From: Giesbergeria sp.
Lineage (GTDB): Bacteria; Pseudomonadota; Gammaproteobacteria; Burkholderiales; Burkholderiaceae_C
Direction: 5' to 3'
DNA length: 5,853 nt
Assembly: GCA_030690515.1 (NCBI GenBank)
Contig: JAUYGP010000087.1
Coordinates: forward strand, 1-5,853
In this document: positions 1-5,736 of the stretch, one piece after another
Numbering within the stretch: position 1 is the stretch's first letter
Layout: every line of letters begins with the position of its first letter
Program-made: the position numbers and the translations under genes
Notes under the pieces: model-generated
Database searches by the model: none
Seen by the model: the letters and a program-made list of their open reading frames with translations, nothing else
What the model was told of the DNA's origin: nothing

Positions 1-24
1 GGCCCCTCACCCCCAAGAGCATCC

Positions 25-1668
25 ATGAACCGCTTCAAAATTTCCACCCGTGTTACCGCCCTCGCCGGCCTCATGTCTCTGTTGCTGCTGGGCATTGGGG
101 GCCTGGGCCTGTGGGGCCTGGTTCAAACCAACCAAGCGCTGCGCTCGCTGTACCAGGACAACCTGGTCACCACGTCAGAGATGCACCAGATCGAAGCCCT
201 GTTGCTGCGCAACCGCCTGGCGCTGGCTGTGGCCCAGGTCACGCCGGACGCCGCCACGATCCAGTCCAGCACCACCGAAGTGGAAAACAATATTGCCGCC
301 ATCACCCGACTCTGGGACGGCTACCTGGCGCGCCCCCACAATGCGCAAGAGTCCGCACTGGCCCAGCGCTTTTCGGAAGACCGCAAACGCTTTGTGCAAG
401 AGGGCCTGTTGGTGACCGTGGCGGCCCTCAAGGCCAACGACATCCCTGCTGCACAGCGCGCCGTGGTCGAAAAGATTCGCCCCCTGTATGCACCGGTGGG
501 AGATGCTATCAAGGCCATGATTGCGCTCCAGTTCGAAGCCGCCCGCAAAGCCGCCGATGCGGCCGAAGCGCGTTACGCCACGATCCGCGCCATTGCGATC
601 GCATCCATTGTGACCGGCCTGCTGTTTGCCGTGCTGTTCGCTGCAGCCCTGGTGCGCGGTATTTCCCGTTCGCTGGGTCAAGCCATCGCGGTGGCCGAGA
701 CCATCGCCCAGGGCGACCTGACCCAGCCGGTCACCGTGCAGGGCCAGGACGAAGCCGCACAGGTGCTGCGCGCACTGGGAGCCATGCAGCAACAGCTGAC
801 GGGCATTGTCAGCACCATCCGCGCTGGCGGTGAAAACCTGGCCAGCGCATCGGAACAAATATCGTCGGGCAACCACGACCTGGCCAGCCGCACCGAGCAA
901 CAGGCCAGCGCACTGGAACAGACGGCCGCCGCCATGGAGCAGCTCAATGCCACGGTGCACCAGAACGCCGACAACGCCCGCCAGGCACAGCAGCTGTCGG
1001 CCAGTGCCAGCGCGGTGGCCGTCAAGGGCGGCGAGGTGATGGGCCAGGTGGTCAGCACAATGCACGAGATCCATACGTCCTCGGGCAAGATCGCCGACAT
1101 CATCGGCGTGATCGACGGCATTGCTTTTCAGACCAACATCCTGGCCCTGAATGCTGCGGTGGAGGCGGCGCGGGCGGGCGAGCAGGGCCGGGGATTTGCC
1201 GTGGTGGCTACCGAGGTGCGGGCCCTCGCCAAGCGCTCGGCCGACGCAGCCAAGGAGATCAAAACGCTCATCAGCTCCAGCGTGGAGCGCGTGGGCAAAG
1301 GCACTGAGCTGGTCAACACCGCCGGACACACCATGCAGGAAGCGGTGGCCGCCATCCAGCGCGTGACCGTCCTCATGACCGACATCAGCGCGGCCACCGC
1401 CGAGCAAAGCAGCGGCATGGGCCAGATCGGCGAGGCCGTGCAGCACATGGACCAAACCACCCAGCAAAACGCCGCCATGGTGGAAGAGTTGTCGGCCGCA
1501 GCGCGCAGCCTGCAGGACCAGGCCCAGGACCAGGTGCAGACCATCTCCGTGTTCACGCTGCCGCGTGACGGCGCGCATGCCCCCAGGGCCGGTGCGACGG
1601 AGCGGCGCCCTGCCACACCCGCTCCGGCGCTGACACAGGGACGGCGTTCGTTGGCGGTGGCCTCCTGA
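25..1668 (+). CDS. Methyl-accepting chemotaxis protein (transmembrane chemoreceptor)
   Basis: A complete 547-aa Tar/Tsr-type receptor that senses a periplasmic or membrane signal and controls CheA/CheW at the inner membrane. Residues 11-33 form the first membrane helix. About 34-188 is a helical periplasmic sensor of four-helix-bundle type. About 189-210 is the second membrane helix, followed by a HAMP linker (about 211-264) and a long cytoplasmic coiled coil. The near-invariant hairpin tip spans about 368-399, with the core EAARAGEQGRGFAVVA. Methylation-type sites (small-small-x-x-E-Q/E) are visible around E291/Q292, E298/Q299, E305/Q306 and, in the returning helix, E487/E488. The C-terminus is a Pro/Ala/Arg-rich tail without the NWETF-like pentapeptide that tethers CheR and CheB, so adaptation would depend on other receptors or direct binding. 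The ligand cannot be inferred. ATG 25 places a short basic N-terminus before the first helix; the upstream AAGAG is only a weak ribosome binding site. No che genes adjoin it, so it looks like a stand-alone receptor gene. Confidence 0.96.
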   Translation: MNRFKISTRVTALAGLMSLLLLGIGGLGLWGLVQTNQALRSLYQDNLVTTSEMHQIEALLLRNRLALAVAQVTPDAATIQSSTTEVENNIAAITRLWDGYLARPHNAQESALAQRFSEDRKRFVQEGLLVTVAALKANDIPAAQRAVVEKIRPLYAPVGDAIKAMIALQFEAARKAADAAEARYATIRAIAIASIVTGLLFAVLFAAALVRGISRSLGQAIAVAETIAQGDLTQPVTVQGQDEAAQVLRALGAMQQQLTGIVSTIRAGGENLASASEQISSGNHDLASRTEQQASALEQTAAAMEQLNATVHQNADNARQAQQLSASASAVAVKGGEVMGQVVSTMHEIHTSSGKIADIIGVIDGIAFQTNILALNAAVEAARAGEQGRGFAVVATEVRALAKRSADAAKEIKTLISSSVERVGKGTELVNTAGHTMQEAVAAIQRVTVLMTDISAATAEQSSGMGQIGEAVQHMDQTTQQNAAMVEELSAAARSLQDQAQDQVQTISVFTLPRDGAHAPRAGATERRPATPAPALTQGRRSLAVAS

Positions 1669-1686
1669 GCCTCGTCAAGACTCAGG
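1664..1686. terminator. Small inverted repeat spanning both convergent stop codons (possible bidirectional terminator)
   Basis: CCTGAG at 1664-1669 and CTCAGG at 1681-1686 are perfect 6-base inverted arms around an 11-base loop. The left arm contains the TGA stop of the chemoreceptor and the right arm contains the stop of the opposing hydrolase gene. The position between convergent genes fits a shared terminator. However, the stem is short and no T-run follows on either strand, so this is a weak candidate. Confidence 0.3.
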
Positions 1687-2572
1687 GCCGGGAGGGCATG
1701 CCAAACAGGCCCGCGCCGTTGTCCCACGCAATCTTGCGCGCCACATCTGCGGGCAGGCCGCCGAGCCAGGTGCGATAGCCTTGCATGAGGCTCTCGTAGT
1801 GCTGCCAGCGCTGGTTCACCCAGGTGTCAGAACCCACCACAAACCGCGTGGGGTACTTGAGCAGCAGCGCGCGCCATGCGGGGCACAACTGGTTGTCATC
1901 GCACACCAGGCCAGGGCGGTACGAGAGCTCGCCCACCAGGCCGGGGTAACGCGCCATGAGCGCATCCACACGTTCCACGGGCGCGCCACCGATGCCGGTG
2001 TGCGCCCAGATCAGCCGCACCTTCTGGCCCTTGGACGGCGTGTGGGCCATGAGCAGATCAATGGCGACGTCATCCACATGGGCCAGCACCACCAGGTTGC
2101 GCTGCTCGGCCAGGGCCATCAGCTTTTGGGCCACGGGGCCGTCGGCATTCGCGCTGTCGTACAGGTGGAACTCGCCAATGCCGCGGTACGGGCCGGAGCC
2201 CGTACCGCGCGCCAGTTCTGCCAGCACCATGTCGTAAATGGTCTCGTCGCGGAACCAGCTGGAGTAGTCCGCCCGGTTGCGGTACAGCCGCACAAAAGGC
2301 ACCACAGCAATGCCCGCATCGCGCATCTGCGGCAAGGCCGCCAGCGCCAGCGACCCGGCGTTGGGCCGTGAATTGGCCACGATGGCACGCACACCCGAGG
2401 CCTGCAGGCGCGCCAGCACGTCGGCCGGCGGGTGCGGGCCCGTCTTGCCGTCCCAGGCTTCCACGTTGTAGTGCAGGTGGGCGTCGAACAGCGGGCCGGT
2501 GTAGTCGGCGGCCCACGCCTGGGCGCTCAACACCCCTGCGACGATAGCCAGCAGCGCTTTAAACTGTCTCAT
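1682..2572 (-). CDS. Exported metal-dependent hydrolase, amidohydrolase superfamily
   Basis: A 296-aa TIM-barrel hydrolase most like the Amidohydrolase_2 / TatD-like group. Residues 1-21 are a classical signal peptide: basic MRQFK, a hydrophobic core, and an A-W-A cleavage site before ADY. The mature enzyme should therefore be periplasmic. Metal-site candidates occur in the family order: DAHLH at 30-34 (H32, H34), GEFH at 133-136 (E134), AHVDD at 164-168 (H165), WAHTG at 189-193 (H191) and GSD at 247-249 (D249, the usual catalytic aspartate after strand 8). C224 and C230 sit close together and could form a disulfide in the periplasm. The reaction and substrate cannot be read from the sequence; hydrolysis or decarboxylation of a small ester, lactone, amide or acid is typical of the family. 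The start is fixed by AAGGAG eight bases upstream and by the signal peptide; the open frame continues much further upstream but is antisense to marC. The gene is transcribed alone, divergent from the marC-cre genes. Confidence 0.9.
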   Translation of the reverse strand: MRQFKALLAIVAGVLSAQAWAADYTGPLFDAHLHYNVEAWDGKTGPHPPADVLARLQASGVRAIVANSRPNAGSLALAALPQMRDAGIAVVPFVRLYRNRADYSSWFRDETIYDMVLAELARGTGSGPYRGIGEFHLYDSANADGPVAQKLMALAEQRNLVVLAHVDDVAIDLLMAHTPSKGQKVRLIWAHTGIGGAPVERVDALMARYPGLVGELSYRPGLVCDDNQLCPAWRALLLKYPTRFVVGSDTWVNQRWQHYESLMQGYRTWLGGLPADVARKIAWDNGAGLFGMPSRP

Positions 2573-2580
2573 GCGGAATG

Positions 2581-2586
2581 CTCCTT
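2581..2586 (-). promoter_or_regulatory. Ribosome binding site of the exported hydrolase
   Basis: On the minus strand this reads AAGGAG, eight bases before the ATG at 2572. It is the strongest Shine-Dalgarno match in the window. It decides the start of the hydrolase against the much longer open frame that runs upstream without a stop. Confidence 0.85.
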
Positions 2587-2625
2587 GAACAATGCGCGGT
2601 GGGCGCAACCCCCCATCGCGGCGCC

Positions 2626-2640
2626 CCGATCCAGAATCGG
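2626..2640. promoter_or_regulatory. Short palindrome in the divergent intergenic region, possible operator
   Basis: CCGAT and ATCGG form perfect 5-base inverted arms around a 5-base centre. The site lies between the hydrolase start (2572) and the small gene (2706), where promoters for both directions must be. I could not identify convincing -35/-10 boxes on either strand, and a palindrome this short is expected by chance in GC-rich DNA. It is offered only as a candidate. Confidence 0.2.
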
Positions 2641-2705
2641 TCTGCGCGGCCCACCTGTGCAAAGAACCTGTTCCAATGCGCCATTCTTGCAGGAGACCCG
2701 ATTTC

Positions 2706-2843
2706 ATGGAGAAGACCGCACCAATCACCGGCGCCCACCGCGACTTTGGCGCCGCCACCGCGAACGCAGCGGCGCAGGCTATTGCCTGGCGCCTGCAGGG
2801 CGCGTCACACTGCTTCATGCCTGATGTCTCCGGAGACCGTTGA
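2706..2843 (+). CDS. Probable small protein or leader gene translationally coupled to marC
   Basis: This is a 45-aa open frame (MEKTAPITGAHRDF..., ending VSGDR) that I do not recognise. Three things support real translation. AGGAG at 2691-2695 lies ten bases before the ATG. About three quarters of its codons end in G or C. Its TGA stop (2841-2843) shares a base with the ATG of marC (2843), the TGATG arrangement typical of coupled translation. The product is soluble-looking, Ala-rich in the middle (about 16-27), with one cysteine (C36) and no membrane helix or signal peptide. It could be a small regulatory partner of MarC or simply a leader whose translation feeds ribosomes to marC. It could also be a chance frame, since GC-rich sequence gives many short open frames. 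Confidence 0.5.
   Translation: MEKTAPITGAHRDFGAATANAAAQAIAWRLQGASHCFMPDVSGDR
2832..2836 (+). promoter_or_regulatory. Ribosome binding site deciding the marC start
   Basis: GGAGA lies six bases before ATG 2843. The spacing favours that ATG over the in-frame TTG at 2840. The site lies inside the last codons of the upstream small open frame, which fits coupled translation. Confidence 0.65.
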
Positions 2844-3478
2844 TGGACCTCAAACCGCTGATCACCCTGCTGGCCATCGTCAATCCGCTGGCCATCGTTC
2901 CGTTTTTCATCCACTACACGCAAGGCTTTTCCGAAGCCCAGCGCAAGCGCACCATCCGCACGGCGGCTTTCAGTGCGTTTTGCGTGATTGCCGCCTGCGC
3001 GCTGCTGGGGCTGCAGATTCTGGATTTCTTCAACATCTCGCTGCAAAGCTTCCAGGTGGGTGGCGGCATGTTGCTGCTCATCAGCGCGATGAACATGCTC
3101 AACGCCCAACCCGCCGAGGCCAAGCCGCACACCCATGAGCTGGAAGAAGGCGCCGAGAAGGCGGCGGCGGGCGCCAGCATTGCGGTGGTGCCCCTCACCA
3201 TTCCGCTGCTGACCGGCCCGGCCAGCATGTCCACCGTGGTGATTTATGCCGACCGCGCACAGACCTTCTGGCAACACGCGGCGTTGGTGGGCTATGGCGT
3301 GGTGATCGCTGCCGCCACGTTTGCGTGCTTTTCGCTGGCCGACCCGATTGCACGGGTGCTGGGCAAGACCGGCATCAACGTGATGACCCGGCTGATGGGC
3401 CTCATCCTGGCGGCGCTGGCCGTCGAGGTGATGGCCGAGGGCTTGGGCAAGCTGTTCCCGCTGCTGCTGGGACGCTGA
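2843..3478 (+). CDS. MarC-family integral membrane protein (UPF0056)
   Basis: A 211-aa inner-membrane protein of the MarC/YchE/YhgN family, close to the usual length of about 200-220 aa. About six hydrophobic helices can be seen, near residues 5-24, 39-58, 69-88, 111-135, 145-165 and 183-205. Family motifs are the N-terminal IVNPLAIVPFF (N14, P15), GGGMLLLISAMNML around 73-86, the doubled-half signature VVPLTIPLLTGPASMS at 115-130, and NVMTRLMGLILAALAVEVM at 179-197. A hydrophilic, His/Glu-rich loop lies at about 90-108. The biochemical role of this family is unsettled; E. coli MarC was once linked to multiple antibiotic resistance but that was not upheld, so export of a small molecule would be a guess. 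The preferred start is ATG 2843, one codon inside the longest frame. creB begins ten bases after the stop, so the two genes are very probably co-transcribed. Confidence 0.93.
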   Translation: MDLKPLITLLAIVNPLAIVPFFIHYTQGFSEAQRKRTIRTAAFSAFCVIAACALLGLQILDFFNISLQSFQVGGGMLLLISAMNMLNAQPAEAKPHTHELEEGAEKAAAGASIAVVPLTIPLLTGPASMSTVVIYADRAQTFWQHAALVGYGVVIAAATFACFSLADPIARVLGKTGINVMTRLMGLILAALAVEVMAEGLGKLFPLLLGR

Positions 3479-3488
3479 GAACGCTGCC

Positions 3489-4169
3489 ATGGCGACCCTG
3501 CGTGTCTTGCTGCTGGAAGACGACCCAGCCATCGCCCGGACCGTGGCCTATGCGCTGGAGCGCGAAGGCCTGCACACCACGCACAGCCTGCTGCTGCGCG
3601 ACGCCCGCAGCCAGTGGAGCAGCGGCGGCTTTGATCTGCTGGTGCTCGATGTCGGCCTGCCCGACGGCAGTGGCCTGGACCTGTGCCGCGAAGTGCGAGC
3701 TGCGGGCAACACCCCGGTGCTGATGCTCAGCGCGCGCGGCGAGGAGCTGGACCGCGTGCTGGGCCTGGAGCTGGGCGCCGACGACTACCTGGCCAAACCT
3801 TTCAGCCCGCGCGAACTGGCCGCCCGCGCCCGCGCCCTGCTGCGCCGCGCCGGAACCCCGGTGGCGCAGGCACCCGCACCCACCACGGCCTTCTGCGACG
3901 ACCGCAGCGGCCAGCGCATTCTTCTGCACAACCAGCCTCTGCCGCTCACGCGGCGCGAATACCGCCTGCTGTCGTGCCTGCTGGCGGGCGCGGGCCGCAT
4001 CCATGCGCGCGACGCCCTGCTGTCTGCCGCCTGGGGCGATGAGAGCGACAGCCAGGATCGCACGGTGGACACCCACATCAAGACGCTGCGCGCCAAGCTG
4101 CGCGAGGTGGACCCGGCAACGGACTACATCGTTACGCATCGGGGTATGGGGTACTGCCTGGATGTTTGA
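3489..4169 (+). CDS. creB: Response regulator CreB (OmpR/PhoB family)
   Basis: A 226-aa two-domain DNA-binding regulator, the cytoplasmic partner of CreC. The receiver domain spans about 4-118, with the acidic pair E10/D11, the phosphoacceptor D54 in VLDVGLPDGSG, S81 in the switch position and K103 in the AKPFSPRE motif. A short Pro/Ala linker (about 122-133) leads to the winged-helix domain, about 134-226. The stretch DRTVDTHIKTLRAKLR (190-205), the recognition-helix region, and the closing THRGMGYCL (216-224) match what I recall of E. coli CreB almost residue for residue, as do LDVGLPD and LGLE(L/I)GADDY. These matches and the creC start downstream distinguish it from generic PhoB-like regulators. 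In enterobacteria CreB activates creD and other genes with a TTCAC-N6-TTCAC tag; in Aeromonas and Pseudomonas its orthologues affect beta-lactamase expression. I found no perfect tag here. The ribosome binding site is weak (GAGAA, seven bases upstream), so translation may be helped by marC upstream. Confidence 0.94.
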   Translation: MATLRVLLLEDDPAIARTVAYALEREGLHTTHSLLLRDARSQWSSGGFDLLVLDVGLPDGSGLDLCREVRAAGNTPVLMLSARGEELDRVLGLELGADDYLAKPFSPRELAARARALLRRAGTPVAQAPAPTTAFCDDRSGQRILLHNQPLPLTRREYRLLSCLLAGAGRIHARDALLSAAWGDESDSQDRTVDTHIKTLRAKLREVDPATDYIVTHRGMGYCLDV

Positions 4170-4170
4170 A

Positions 4171-4224
4171 GCCAAATTGGCTTTCAGCGCATATCTAGCG
4201 GGCGCAAGCAGCTATCATTTTTGA
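4171..4224 (+). repeat. Comamonadaceae-type intergenic repeat, copy 1 (between creB and the unknown gene)
   Basis: This unit begins one base after the creB stop and ends one base before the next ATG, so it fills the whole 56-base gap. It starts with the palindrome GCCAAATTGGC (4171-4181). It also contains GCGC (4187-4190) facing GCGC (4202-4205), and TAGC (4196-4199) facing GCTA (4211-4214). It ends in a T-rich tail. The segment 4195-4222 matches 5703-5730 at 24 of 28 positions. The reverse complement, with TGATAGCTGCTTGCGC, resembles a dispersed intergenic element that I recall from Acidovorax and relatives; that family assignment is from memory. It could fold as an RNA hairpin within the transcript. 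Confidence 0.75.
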
Positions 4225-4225
4225 T

Positions 4226-5671
4226 ATGGCACACCTTCACCGCACCCTCAAAGCCCTGGGCTGGATGGCCTTGGTCACCGGGGTCTTGGCTGCCATCGGC
4301 CTGGGCGTACTGATCGCCGCCAACTGGCGGGATGACCCCTTGAGCGAAGCCGCACAGCAGGCCCTGCGCTACACCCCACCCACCGAGCAGGCGCTGGAGG
4401 ACAACGGCTATCTCATCCTCTTGGGGCTGGACGCACCCATCCAAGGCGACGCCGTTGCCGATGCAGTTGCCCTGGGCCGCCAGCGCCTAGCACGCGAAAT
4501 CGAGCGCAGGCGCTGGGTGGAGGCGCATGGCGATACAGCGGACCGCATGCCGCCGTCCATCCAGGCGGAAAGCAGCGGCGACGGCGTGCTTCCGGTGCGG
4601 CTGCGCTGCCCGGCAGACGGGTCGGACTGCTTCGACTGGTATGACAAGCACCGGGCAGAGATCGATGCGCTGGTGCAAGCAAACCTGGCGCAGTTGCAGC
4701 GCCTAAAGGCGGCCGCCAGCACTGCACAGTTCAGCAATCCAGCACCGTTCTATCTGCTGGCCGAATTCCCGCCGTATGCGCGCCTAGCGCGCGCCCATGA
4801 GCTCTGGTTGACCCAGGCTTCGCTGCAATGGACCAGCGGGCAACCGCTGCAGGCCCTGGACATCACCCGCCAAGCGGTGCAACTACGCAGCCGCCTGGCC
4901 CACAGTTCCAACAACCTGATCGCTTCCATGATCGCGCTTGCCATGCAATGCCGTGAATTGCGCTGGCTCAGCGATGCGAGCGCGCACCTGACGCAGCAGA
5001 TGCCAGTGGAGGTATCGAAGTCCCTCGAAGAACTGCTGGCCACACCACCCCCCTCCCTGCACTCTGCCTTTGAAGGCGAAAAGCAGTTCGTGGCCAGCAT
5101 CTCTTTCTCACAACTCGACCCCAATACCTTTCGCTTTTTCACGTCCCCGTGGATTGAGCATCCCGCGTGGTGGCAACACATGCTGCACAGAGGGAGGGTC
5201 TTGGCTTTTTTGCCTCAACAATCGCTCAATCTGTCCATCAAAAATCTGCAGAAAATGCAAGCCCTCAGCGACCTGCCCGCACACCAACTGGAGGCTGCGT
5301 TCTCCAACCCCCTGCGCAAAACGGAGGAAGACAACGCCTGTGACAAGCCCTGGATGCACCTGCGCAATGGCGGGGGGCTTTGCCTAGCGGCCATCGCTAT
5401 GTCCAGCCACACAAATTACATCCAGCGTATCGCCGACCTGGACGGCTACCGCCGCCTCGTCCTCCTACAGCACCGTGCCGCCGCACAACGCGTTGCCCCG
5501 GAAGACATGCCCACCTGGCTGGCAAAGGCGCCCCAGGAGCTGCGCAACCCCTACACCTTGCAACCCATGCAATGGGACACCACCACCGGCAGCCTCATCT
5601 TTGAAGGACGCGAACCCCAAAATCAGAACCCCGGTAAGTCGCCGGTTTACCGCATCCACCTGCCCCACTGA
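4226..5671 (+). CDS. Unrecognised membrane-anchored protein inserted between creB and creC
   Basis: A 481-aa protein that I cannot assign. Residues 1-10 are basic, 11-32 form one hydrophobic helix without a clear cleavage site, and the rest looks soluble and mostly helical, so a single-pass inner-membrane protein with a large periplasmic domain is likely. Visible landmarks are DNGYLILLGLDAP (59-71), a C-x6-C pair at C128 and C135, the aromatic stretch FYLLAEFPPYARL (175-187), and further cysteines at 242, 372 and 386. The ending NPYTLQPMQWD (441-451) recalls the 'NPYT-x-P-x-x-WD' tails seen in other uncharacterised exported proteins. There is no kinase, sensor or enzyme motif. Leucine codon CTA occurs six times (residues 88, 160, 187, 220, 387, 414), against none found in the other genes. 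No Shine-Dalgarno precedes ATG 4226; the start is kept because it supplies the basic N-terminus. It shares the strand of creB and creC and is probably co-transcribed, so a role in envelope sensing is possible but unproven. Confidence 0.85.
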   Translation: MAHLHRTLKALGWMALVTGVLAAIGLGVLIAANWRDDPLSEAAQQALRYTPPTEQALEDNGYLILLGLDAPIQGDAVADAVALGRQRLAREIERRRWVEAHGDTADRMPPSIQAESSGDGVLPVRLRCPADGSDCFDWYDKHRAEIDALVQANLAQLQRLKAAASTAQFSNPAPFYLLAEFPPYARLARAHELWLTQASLQWTSGQPLQALDITRQAVQLRSRLAHSSNNLIASMIALAMQCRELRWLSDASAHLTQQMPVEVSKSLEELLATPPPSLHSAFEGEKQFVASISFSQLDPNTFRFFTSPWIEHPAWWQHMLHRGRVLAFLPQQSLNLSIKNLQKMQALSDLPAHQLEAAFSNPLRKTEEDNACDKPWMHLRNGGGLCLAAIAMSSHTNYIQRIADLDGYRRLVLLQHRAAAQRVAPEDMPTWLAKAPQELRNPYTLQPMQWDTTTGSLIFEGREPQNQNPGKSPVYRIHLPH

Positions 5672-5677
5672 ACTCAA

Positions 5678-5733
5678 GGTCAAAACAGGCCCTGACCCAT
5701 TACTAGCAAGCGCAAGAAACTATCATTTTTTGA
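5678..5733 (+). repeat. Intergenic repeat, copy 2 (between the unknown gene and creC)
   Basis: A second, more diverged copy in the same orientation as copy 1. It starts shortly after the stop at 5671 and ends three bases before the creC ATG. The conserved core 5703-5730 (CTAGC, then GCGCAAG, then CTATCATTTTT) matches 4195-4222 at 24 of 28 positions. The 5' part (GTCAAAACAGGCCCTGACCC) is recognisable only loosely. Its inverted arms are weaker than in copy 1: the TAGC/GCTA pairing is lost because GCTA has become ACTA. Its left edge is approximate. Confidence 0.65.
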
Positions 5734-5736
5734 ACC

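Noticed and set aside
175..1578. Long open frame on the minus strand opposite the chemoreceptor gene
   Set aside because: Its product is His/Leu/Gly/Arg-rich without recognisable domains, as expected of the reverse frame of a GC-rich gene; the plus-strand receptor is unmistakable.
1781..2371. Plus-strand open frame opposite the hydrolase gene
   Set aside because: No family motifs and typical mirror-frame composition; the minus-strand enzyme has ordered metal-site motifs and a ribosome binding site.
2727..2762. TGA-H-R-D-F-G-A-A-T-A in the small open frame, loosely like the TGxxxGIG nucleotide-binding start of short-chain dehydrogenases
   Set aside because: The glycine spacing and the following residues do not fit, and the frame ends after 45 residues. 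No dehydrogenase remnant follows in any frame, so chance resemblance is more likely.
2573..3532. Upstream extension of the hydrolase frame on the minus strand, antisense to marC (would give a 616-aa protein)
   Set aside because: The strong AAGGAG and the signal peptide both place the start at 2572. The extension is low-complexity sequence (His/Gln/Arg-rich) lying opposite a well-conserved marC.
3402..4175. Minus-strand open frame opposite creB
   Set aside because: Ala/Gln/Arg-rich mirror of creB with no motif; creB is clearly the coding strand.
4236..4251. TTCAC at the start of the unknown gene as a possible CreB-binding tag (TTCAC-N6-TTCAC)
   Set aside because: The second half-site reads CTCAA, not TTCAC, and the site lies inside the coding region. 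I found no perfect tag elsewhere in the window.
4171..5733. The unknown gene plus flanking repeats as a classical transposon or insertion sequence
   Set aside because: The repeats are in direct and not inverted orientation, no transposase motif is present in the gene, and no target-site duplication is visible. The repeats resemble dispersed intergenic elements and not transposon ends.
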